From the NCBI RefSeq assembly GCF_038002825.1, contig NZ_JBBODF010000001.1, positions 2,046,001 through 2,110,000 on the forward strand: DNA of 64,000 bases, written 5' to 3'. Origin of the DNA: Paenibacillus sp. FSL H8-0048. Lineage in GTDB: Bacteria > Bacillota > Bacilli > Paenibacillales > Paenibacillaceae. A program made the translations under genes and the position numbers. Shown in pieces: positions 8,839 to 16,146 of this stretch. The notes under the pieces were generated by a model. The model was not told where the DNA came from. It saw nothing but the letters and a program-made list of their open reading frames with translations, and searched no databases. Position 1 is the stretch's first letter. Each line of letters opens with the position of its first letter.

Positions 8839-9648
8839 CTATTTTCTGTATATAGTAAAAACCAACGCGTTATATTCGGTAGATGACACATTAATTTTGT
8901 ATTTTTCATCTTCAAATGTTCTAAAGGGCAGGTTATACTCTACTGTCTTCTTGGGAGCAACATAGGCCAGCATGGCATCTACAGTAGCCGGCTCAATCTT
9001 TTGCCGCATAATCGCTTCCGCTTCCTTCATTTGCATGGCATAATCGGCACCCTCGATCTCGAAATCGACCAGAATGACAAGCACGGCCTTGCCCTTGGGA
9101 GGATTCTCAGTAGAAGAATTAACCTGAAGCATAGAACCTGTATCTGTATAATAAGTGAATCCGTTGGATGTCTTAGCTGTGCCCTTAGCGGGTGCGGAGC
9201 TGATCACAGGTGTCTTGCCATCCGTGGAGATATAAGCGGTGCTGACACTCTGATCCCAGTTGACGCCTACGCCCAGCCCTGCGCTGACGAACTTCAGCGG
9301 CACGAACGTTCTGCCGTTCTTCATCAGGGCGGCGGTATCCATCGTCTTCTTGGCGCCATCCAGCGTAAATTGTCTATTCCCGATGACCAGCACCAGCTTC
9401 TTGCCGTTCAGTTCCACCGTTACGGTCTTGGAAGCCGGGGTCCAGCCCACCTTCGCCCCGAGCGCTTCACTCACGAAGCGGACAGGCACCTGCACCCGGT
9501 TCTGCTTGTCGAGAAAAGGCTGGGCATCCGGGAAGCTGATTTTGGAGCCGTCCACCACCACCCGGACAGACTGGGCGGCATACGTAGAAGCAGGGAATAC
9601 GGAGCAAAGCAGCAAAACTGTCATGAGCAATGCGATTATTTTTTTCAT
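8839..9648 (-). CDS. Secreted stalk-domain (copper amine oxidase N-terminal-like) protein
   Basis: A 269-residue protein with a clear Sec signal peptide (MKKIIALLMTVLLLCSVFPA, cleavage after STYAAQ or nearby). Two copper-amine-oxidase-N1-type repeats follow: residues about 27-80 (VRVVVDGSKISFPDAQPFLD, VPVRFVSEALGAKVGW) and 90-145 (GRTFVPLKFVSAGLGVGVNW). A C-terminal ~110-residue region (VILVDFEIEGADYAMQMKEA) is of unknown type. In Paenibacillaceae such stalk domains are envelope-binding modules, not oxidases. Start after AGGAGGATGATTTTTT. A close paralogue of the same length lies at 13933-14742. Confidence 0.85.
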   Translation of the reverse strand: MKKIIALLMTVLLLCSVFPASTYAAQSVRVVVDGSKISFPDAQPFLDKQNRVQVPVRFVSEALGAKVGWTPASKTVTVELNGKKLVLVIGNRQFTLDGAKKTMDTAALMKNGRTFVPLKFVSAGLGVGVNWDQSVSTAYISTDGKTPVISSAPAKGTAKTSNGFTYYTDTGSMLQVNSSTENPPKGKAVLVILVDFEIEGADYAMQMKEAEAIMRQKIEPATVDAMLAYVAPKKTVEYNLPFRTFEDEKYKINVSSTEYNALVFTIYRK

Positions 9649-9684
9649 AAAAAATCATCCTCCTGAATTAGGTATAGCCTCTTA

Positions 9685-9810
9685 TCATCTTAACTCATCC
9701 GCCTGTTGCCCTACCGCTCGTGCTTTCTGGCAGTAATCTCTCACTTTCTCTACGATCACCTGATACTCTGCTTGTGCCAGAGCAATCAAACTCAATGTTT
9801 CCTCTACTAT
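9685..9810 (-). pseudogene. Remnant of a helical coiled-coil protein
   Basis: Between the pentapeptide gene and the stalk protein, an open stretch translates to VEETLSLIALAQAEYQVIVE, continuing KVRDYCQKARAVGQQADELR, then a stop at 9687. It is amphipathic and helical, like the end of a WXG100- or coiled-coil-type protein. A TGA lies directly upstream and there is no good start. It reads as the last ~40 codons of a broken gene, perhaps a small T7SS partner protein of a lost cassette. This identity is a guess. Confidence 0.35.
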
Positions 9811-10430
9811 TCATCTTTGAAAATGGCTCCCAATTGTTCTAAACTTATATTTTCAGGCCAAATAGTTTTATGATTGTAAAAAGCCCCATTAAAAATAACA
9901 TTGTTTGTCTCCACACTTGATAAGTCTACTTCAGATAAATCGGCACCAGTAAAGTCTACATTTTGAAGGATGGAATTTTTAAAAGATGCTCTCGATAAAT
10001 CACAATTAATAAATTTCACATTTTTAAGCTTGGAAAACATAAAATTCACTTTCATCATACTAGAATTGGAAAAATCCACTTCCTCAACTTCTGATTCATA
10101 AAGAGAAGCTTTTATAGCCTTAGAGTTAGTTGCTTCACATCTCTTAATTATTGAGTAATCCAAATTTGCCTTTGTCAAAATCACGCCATTCATACTGACT
10201 TCAAAAAAATTAATTGATGCCAGATTAGAATAATAAAAATCAGTACTGGATAATACACATTTCTGTAATGTTGAGCCTACAAGTACCACATCAGTTAAAT
10301 TCTTATCAACAAGTTCCAATTCAATTAAAATAGCATCCTCTAAATACAATTGTGTGCCTCTAGATTTTAATTCAATGATCCATAATTGGTGATCCTCAAT
10401 CATTTTATTTAGTTCTTGCTGAGTTAACAT
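9807..10430 (-). CDS. Pentapeptide-repeat protein, probable immunity protein
   Basis: A 207-residue cytosolic protein. After an N-terminal helix (residues 1-30), residues about 35-185 consist of degenerate A(D/N)LXX pentapeptide repeats such as VDFSNSSMMKVNFMFSKLKN, LSRASFKNSILQNVDFTGAD and LSEVDLSSVETN, the signature of a right-handed quadrilateral beta-helix. It starts with ATG after AGAGGGGGATAACAG and overlaps the tail of the decayed toxin remnant at 10404-10968. By position it was that toxin's immunity partner. Pentapeptide proteins also occur as DNA mimics and as immunity proteins. AT-rich. Confidence 0.8.
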   Translation of the reverse strand: MLTQQELNKMIEDHQLWIIELKSRGTQLYLEDAILIELELVDKNLTDVVLVGSTLQKCVLSSTDFYYSNLASINFFEVSMNGVILTKANLDYSIIKRCEATNSKAIKASLYESEVEEVDFSNSSMMKVNFMFSKLKNVKFINCDLSRASFKNSILQNVDFTGADLSEVDLSSVETNNVIFNGAFYNHKTIWPENISLEQLGAIFKDE

Positions 10431-10968
10431 CTGTTATCCCCCTCTTTCCATTCAAGGCCACCAAGGGAATTTCTCCTTTGCTTAATTCATCTTCAATATC
10501 TGGCATTGCCTTATCTAATCTAAACCCGCTTTTCTTAGGAGGGTAATTTGAGTTAAATCCCTTTACATCCCACACTCCTCCATTCCCATAGATAAACTCA
10601 CCACAACCCGAACTGGAGGCCCCTTAAGTTCTCCTCTAACCTTTAATTCAAGCCCAGCCTGACCTTCTATTCTAGTTAATGTTAAAATTATGGTCTGGAT
10701 TTCTTGCCAAACCTTCATACTCGTCTAGTGTTCTAGCATGATCATTGTGTTTAGAGGTAGCAAGGTAATGTTCGAGGATTAGCTCGACTTGCTCCTGTGA
10801 CATCGGGTCTTTGACACGCTTGACGAAGATTCCAACAATATCGTCTTTTGCATTGGAAAAATGTCCTAGCACGTTCTCCCGCCGCATCAGAGTTAGGGCT
10901 ACATTAATGGTAGTCGTTTCATATATGCGCTCACTTCTGTCGCGCCGTGGCATTATACATCCTAACAT
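10404..10968 (-). pseudogene. Decayed restriction-fold-like toxin tip (two frameshifts, 3' truncated)
   Basis: Three overlapping frames join into one toxin-like sequence. First is a 98-codon frame from 10968 (ending LDEYEGLARNPDHNFNIN). It continues after a shift near 10675 as TRIEGQAGLELKVRGELKGP. A second shift near 10615 gives CGEFIYGNGGVWDVKGFNSN, then YPPKKSGFRLDKAMPDIEDE. The EF.xGxGxxWDVK..xSNxPPxxGGF..xKAMxDIE pattern recalls restriction-endonuclease-fold toxin tips of CdiA/Rhs/LXG proteins. The usual following strand (KGENVIxDT) is missing and the frame runs into the pentapeptide gene. There is no toxin core in front. A dead cassette whose immunity gene survives at 9807. Confidence 0.6.
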
Positions 10969-11002
10969 GGGTGGCGGAACGGTGAGGTAACCCCTCCGTG
11001 AG

Positions 11003-11500
11003 CTAAATAAAATTTAGTTTTTTCTCAAAAGATTCTTTGAACCATTCGTAATTATCTTGGATACGTTTCTTGTCAGCATCCCTTAATTCTAAATATCTTT
11101 CTAAAATCGCAGTAAGAAACTCAGATGAAAGTGACTCTCCGAATGGTTGTAAACTATCGGATGATAAATTATCCATTATTGCTCCTATCAAGGTTGCAGA
11201 TGCTTTTGTTAGTTTTTTGGTGATAATCTCTTTTGCTTTTTCATGGTCAACTTCATAAAGCAAATTAAACGCAACCGCTTGAAGAAATTCATCTCCCAAA
11301 TCTTCTCCGAGTATTTTGATGCAATAAGGTACTACCATTTCCTTATATCTTATGGAGAGTTCTGTTAACGCTGTAGTAACTTCATCTAAATTTTCTAAGT
11401 TAGTTACGATTGAAATAAGTTCAGTATCATCCATACTAGCAATATATGCCTCGTAATTTTCCGACCTATCCAACGCATGTGCTAAATCTTTATTGTCCAT
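11003..11500 (-). CDS. Alpha-helical immunity candidate
   Basis: A 165-residue, all-helical acidic protein with HEAT-like helix pairs (ENLDEVTTALTELSIRYKEM, LGDEFLQAVAFNLLYEVDHE, SSEFLTAILERYLELRDADK). Start ATG after GAGGTGAAAT. It lies 16 bases after the stop of the frameshifted toxin at 11517-13659 and is AT-rich like the toxin tip, so it is its likely antidote. I do not recognise an Imm family with confidence. Confidence 0.6.
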   Translation of the reverse strand: MDNKDLAHALDRSENYEAYIASMDDTELISIVTNLENLDEVTTALTELSIRYKEMVVPYCIKILGEDLGDEFLQAVAFNLLYEVDHEKAKEIITKKLTKASATLIGAIMDNLSSDSLQPFGESLSSEFLTAILERYLELRDADKKRIQDNYEWFKESFEKKLNFI

Positions 11501-11516
11501 ATTTCACCTCAACCTG

Positions 11517-13659
11517 TTAATCTTTGATTGGAATTAACTTAATAGTTGATAAATAAGGTTTTCCCTCAACTATACTCCATGTTGTTAGAACTTTGACTCT
11601 TCCATTTGGACCTTCTAATACGCTTGGGAAATCCAATCTATTTTCGGGTGTAATGTTCTTTCCTACATCTAGGAGATGTTTGCTAATGGATTGGTTACTC
11701 TCGGGTGTATCATTAAGCCCAATCGACTCAAGTTTTTTTCTCATATCATCTGAACGCTCATAATTATGCTTCATTGATTCAAGACGTTTAATGCGTTCTG
11801 CATTTTGAGGATCTGCATCAAACACCTTTCTTTGTGTCTGTCTCAACTGTTTTAATTCCCGAAGTTCCTTGCTCAACTCTTGAATATTAACGTTTACTTT
11901 ACCTCTCATATATTTTTCAATTTTATCAATTGGTATAGTTGTATTTCCATCTGTATAAACCTTAATTGGTTTGCCAGTTGATGGGGCAATAACCTCTTTT
12001 ACTTCAGCTTTCCCCCGCCCCTCACTCCGCCACACCTGCCCCGGCAATTCGATCGGGCCTGGACCGCCCGGCGTTGCCGGGTTTAACCGGTTCGGGTACG
12101 GATTCGTCCCTGGGAAATTCCAATGCTTCAAAGCATCCGGCACTTTCTTCACCGCATCGGTCAGCGGGTCCATCACTGCGTCGGCCACCTTGCCGACCAC
12201 GCCGGTCTTGGCGATAGGTACGCCCGGTACGAGGATGGATGCGGCGTTGCCGAGCATTTCGGCTTTTTGCTCCGGGGTGCCTTCATTGAAATCATGATAC
12301 ATGGCTTTGGCGGCATCCACCAAAACCTCGGGGTGACTGACGAGATAGTTCACCTTGTCGATCGTTTCCTGCGTCGTTTTCTCCGGGTCGATGACGAAAT
12401 CAAAGGCGAACTTGGCGGTGTCTACCACGCCCATGACTGTAGATTTGATCAGGCCGCCTACGAAGGCTTGGGTTACCTGATCGGCCTGCACCACTAATTT
12501 GCGCCATTTGGTCATGCCGTAGGTGTCTTCGGCCCAGCTATAATAAGCGGTGTATACCGCTCCGGTATGTTTATTGGGATCATAAATCTTGTCCCTGAAA
12601 TATGCATAGGTCGTCTCATTCTCTTTGTTCTCTGCTGTGATCGGCGTACCATCCGGCAGAGTCATCGGCGGACCATGGAGCCGCTTATACTCTGCCACCT
12701 GCCGTTCCAGCTCGCGAATCTGTTCTGCTCGAACCACCGCTGCCTCTATGTCCTTATAATTACTCTTCGCCCACTCGCGGTATTTCTCATTCACCAGCCC
12801 CAGTGTGATGGCGAACCGCAGTTCATCACTGGCGGGCACCGCCGATCCGTCTGTCAGCAGCGGATTATAGGTGCAGGCTGATAAGGGGGAGCCCTTGTAT
12901 TTGCGTCCGCATGTCGGTCTTCACATAAAATCCAGGGTCCACGCCCAGCTTCTGCAGCAGCTCCCGCTGGCGCTCTGCATGTTCATTCGCGGACTTCATA
13001 TAGACTACGTTTCCATACTTCTCATATACAGAGTACGCCGCTTGACTGCGTCCGATTTCACGCAACGCCTCCGCAATCTTGGCCAATTGTTCCCGCGCGT
13101 GCTGCTGTTCGGCGGGACTGCCGAATTCTCTCTGCTGGAACAGCTCCGATATGACTGCATCCGCTGCAAAAGGCTGCAATTGTCTGTCCACCGAAGCATC
13201 CCTGACGTTCCGCAGAAGGTCCTGAATCATGCGGCTAAGCGTGGGCGGATGGCGAAGGAGATCCTGAACGCCACGCGCCGCCTGGTCCCGTACGCCTTGC
13301 AGCCACTGGCTGAACATACTTCGTGCCTGCTTCCAGGTGAAGGCCGGTGTAGTTTTTAACAGACTCTGCGCCTTCGCTTCAGCAGCTTGATATTGCCCGG
13401 CCGCCCAGCGCAATGCCGATTGCTTGCGCTCTAACCGGTCACTAAGCGACTGTGCCTCCCTTACCAGTTCCTGCAGCAATCGGACTGCCTCGCGGGAGGA
13501 AGACTGCACATAACTTTCCGGATAAGCAGCTTGCACCGAACTGATCAAACCGCCAATGCTTCTGTCCATACCGGTGACCTGCTCCTCCAGTATGCGGTTC
13601 AAGCGCTTCAGTCCCTGCTCCAGCTCCAGTATCCGCTTAATCTCCACCTGCTGCTGCAT
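11517..13659 (-). pseudogene. Polymorphic toxin, third copy, split by a one-base frameshift
   Basis: Same plan as the toxin at 3943-6081. The N-terminal export domain and first half of the core (from ATG 13659) read to DMRTQ, then leave frame; the remaining core and tip read in the next frame from about 12900. At 12900-12902 this copy has TTT where the other two have TT, a homopolymer insertion that causes the shift. The core ends at VWRSEGRG (about 12015). The ~165-residue tip has TGKPIKVYTDGNTTIPIDKI, a charged coiled segment, and LEGPNGRVKVLTTWSIVEGK near its end. I cannot assign the tip to a toxin family. A sequencing error or slippage restoring the frame is possible; otherwise the gene is inactive. 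Immunity candidate at 11003-11500. Confidence 0.72.
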
Positions 13660-13688
13660 GCTTCACCTCCAGAGTACAAATCCGCCGT

Positions 13689-13923
13689 CTAGTTATTCAA
13701 GTCGTCGAACATGGAGCCCTTCACTGTGATTGTCATGCCGTCCAGTACCGTAATGCCTTGAATAGAACCTAGAGTGCGATAAGCCAGCTTACTCTTGCCA
13801 AGCTCCACATTCCCAACCGACACTTTAATCGGATACTCACCGTCCGCCATATTGGCGTGGGTTTACACGACGGCAGCGACAACAATAACCGAAAGTATGG
13901 CTACAACCAGGGCTTTCTTCATC
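13689..13923 (-). pseudogene. Internal-deletion remnant of the 905-aa surface protein gene
   Basis: The first 19 codons (ATG 13923, MKKALVVAILSVIVVAAVV) and the last ~57 codons (from THANMADGEYPIKVSVGNVE to DDLNN) match the gene at 6111-8828. The ~2.5 kb between them is missing. At the join the codon is TAA, in frame with both halves, so only the membrane anchor could be made. Flanks match too: toxin downstream, stalk protein upstream. This shows a duplicated module in which one copy lost its ectodomain. Confidence 0.85.
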
Positions 13924-13932
13924 CATCTACAC

Positions 13933-14742
13933 CTATTTTCTGTATATAGTAAAGGTCAGCGAATTGAATGCAGTAGAAGACACATTGATTTTATATTTTG
14001 CATCTTCAAAGGTTTTGAACGGCAGATTATACTCTACTGTCTTCTTGGGAGCGACATAAGCCAGCATGGCATCCACGGTAGCCGGCTCGATCTTTTGCCG
14101 CATAATCGCTTCCGCTTCCTTCATCTGCATGTCGTAATCAGCACCCTTGATCTCGAAATCGACCAGAATGGCAAGCACGGCCTCGCCCTTGGGAGGATTC
14201 TCTTCAGAGGGTGAGACCAGCAGCATAGAGCCTGTATCCGTATAATAAGTGAATCCGTTGGATGTCTTAGGAGTGCCCTTAACGGGTGCGGAGCTGATCA
14301 CAGGCGTCTTGCCATCCGTGGAAATATAAGCGGTACTGACAGTCTGATCCCAGTTCACGCCTACGCCCAGCCCTGCGCTGACGAACTTCAGCGGCACGAA
14401 CGTTCTGCCATTCTTCATCAGGGCTGCGGTATCCATCGTTTTCTTGGCGCCATCCAGCGTAAATTGCCGGTTCCCGATGACCAGCACCAGCTTCTTGCCG
14501 TTCAGTTCCACCGTAACGGTCTTGGAAGCCGGGTCCCAGCCCACCTTCGCCCCGAGCGCTTCACTCACGAAGCGGACCGGCACCTGCACCCGGTTCTGCT
14601 TGTCGAGAAAAGGCTGGGCATCCGGGAAGCTGATTTTGGAGCCGTCCACCACTACACGGACTGATTGGGCGGCATGTGCCGATACAGGCATTAGCGAGAT
14701 TAGCAGTAAAAGGGCGGTAAACCAGATGGTTATTTTTTTCAT
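13933..14742 (-). CDS. Secreted stalk-domain protein, paralogue of 8839-9648
   Basis: 269 residues when started at the second ATG (14742), which is eight bases after GGAGG and matches the length of its paralogue. Signal peptide MKKITIWFTALLLLISLMPV then SAHAAQ. Two copper-amine-oxidase-N1 repeats (VPVRFVSEALGAKVGW; VPLKFVSAGLGVGVNW) and the same C-terminal domain. Nearly identical to the other copy except for the signal peptide and scattered changes. Part of the duplicated toxin/surface-protein module. Role unknown; presumably envelope-attached. Confidence 0.85.
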   Translation of the reverse strand: MKKITIWFTALLLLISLMPVSAHAAQSVRVVVDGSKISFPDAQPFLDKQNRVQVPVRFVSEALGAKVGWDPASKTVTVELNGKKLVLVIGNRQFTLDGAKKTMDTAALMKNGRTFVPLKFVSAGLGVGVNWDQTVSTAYISTDGKTPVISSAPVKGTPKTSNGFTYYTDTGSMLLVSPSEENPPKGEAVLAILVDFEIKGADYDMQMKEAEAIMRQKIEPATVDAMLAYVAPKKTVEYNLPFKTFEDAKYKINVSSTAFNSLTFTIYRK

Positions 14743-14792
14743 CTTCATATCCTCCTCAAATGGGCTTGTGACAAGCCTTATCTATCCTCCTT

Positions 14793-16100
14793 CTACTGGC
14801 GTTGCAGAATTACCGGCTCTCCGTCTAACTCTATCGTAATGACAGGATCGTTGATCAGGGTGCCCATGAAGCCGAAGGCGTGCCAGGCTCCGCTTGCCAG
14901 TACAAGGTCTGAACTCTGCTTACGGCTGTATTGAGTCAAGAGCGGTTCCAGGTCTTTGCCTGTAAAGGGCACTACCTGCTCTGCTCCGTTACTGCTGTCC
15001 GAGACTGTAATCGAGCTAAGCTTAATCTCCTGACGCGAGCCTGTCAGATCCTCTGCATACAGATCAAGTCCAACCTCAAGCGAACGTTCATCCGATGCAT
15101 CTGTAATCGCGGACAGGAAGGCATATTCATCCTCCTTGCCGCGCAGCTGGTTCATCACAGCTTTAAATTTCTCATTCCCCGGCGTAGTTGGCGACACAAT
15201 CGCCATCAGATGCACGCCCTGCGTCGTATAGCCGGTATAGATCACAGAATCGTCCAACAATGGCTGAACCTGTTCTTGCTGACCCAGCATCTCCTCCACT
15301 TCCGCATCGCTGAGCACGATGGACAGGATGCCCTGCAGCCCGCGAATCCGGTCGGAGGCCAGTACCGCGGCCATCAAATCATCAGAGTTTTGCTCAACCT
15401 TCTGCATATTCCCCTGTAATTCTTCATACAGCTTCTCTTTCAGTGCAGTGCCTTCATGATCTCCGGCAGGCTTCACCTGATCATAGCTCTCCGTAACGGG
15501 ACTATTCGTTTGCCATTTATACGAGGAGACACCCCAGCCGCCAACCTTCTCTTCCTGCAGCCATACCATGAAGTAATGATCCTTCATTACATACTCCAGG
15601 ACCCGGCTTCCATCGTCAGCCCCTTCATAGGTGTGGAACTCCTCCCCATACAGCCGGAGCACTTCTGCTTCCGCATCCCCTGCCTTAAGGCCTGCTGTTG
15701 TGAGGGATTCATCCGTCACATCAATCCTGTAGAGCCGCTCATTCTCATCGAATGTGAAATCCGCACTGTCCGTCATAATGGTACGGTGCCCCTGATTCCA
15801 ATCGGCGGGATCACCTGCATTCTCAATTTCATTGCTGTCGTCGATGCCTTCAGCCTCTAATTGTCTACGTACCTCTTCCAGGGTCATTCCCAGTTGAAAC
15901 ATACCATCTTCTCCATTCTTCTGCTCATCAGCAATGACCTTCTTGGCCGGAACTGCTGAAGGACTGGGAACAGGGGTTTCCATAGCCGGCTTCTGCGTGG
16001 CAGCCTGACCCGTATCATTGGGTGGAGCCTTATCTGTCCGTGCGCAGCCTGTAATCATAAGTGCGGTGCTAAGGCTGATGATCCAGAACATTTTTTTCAT
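14793..16100 (-). CDS. Lipoprotein of the secretion island
   Basis: A 435-residue lipoprotein: MKKMFWIISLSTALMITGC with a lipobox cysteine at residue 19, then a Pro/Thr-rich spacer. The start is set at 16100 because it gives the lipoprotein signal and follows GAGAGGAGC; the longer frame upstream lacks a signal. Residues about 70-230 contain a LGMTLEEVRRQLEAEG segment followed by strands, similar in style to SmpA/BamE or DUF4309-like domains. The second half (LYEELQGNMQKVEQNSDDLM onward) is unassigned. It sits between the wall hydrolase and a stalk protein in the same direction. Likely anchored on the outer face of the membrane; function unknown. Confidence 0.75.
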   Translation of the reverse strand: MKKMFWIISLSTALMITGCARTDKAPPNDTGQAATQKPAMETPVPSPSAVPAKKVIADEQKNGEDGMFQLGMTLEEVRRQLEAEGIDDSNEIENAGDPADWNQGHRTIMTDSADFTFDENERLYRIDVTDESLTTAGLKAGDAEAEVLRLYGEEFHTYEGADDGSRVLEYVMKDHYFMVWLQEEKVGGWGVSSYKWQTNSPVTESYDQVKPAGDHEGTALKEKLYEELQGNMQKVEQNSDDLMAAVLASDRIRGLQGILSIVLSDAEVEEMLGQQEQVQPLLDDSVIYTGYTTQGVHLMAIVSPTTPGNEKFKAVMNQLRGKEDEYAFLSAITDASDERSLEVGLDLYAEDLTGSRQEIKLSSITVSDSSNGAEQVVPFTGKDLEPLLTQYSRKQSSDLVLASGAWHAFGFMGTLINDPVITIELDGEPVILQRQ

Positions 16101-16146
16101 GTTGCCGTTGCTCCTCTCCAAGTGTTGCTGCTGCGGATGATCTTCT

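Noticed and set aside
9649..13923. Insertion sequence as cause of the rearrangements
   Set aside because: No transposase gene, terminal inverted repeats or target duplications were seen; recombination between repeated toxin cores is enough.
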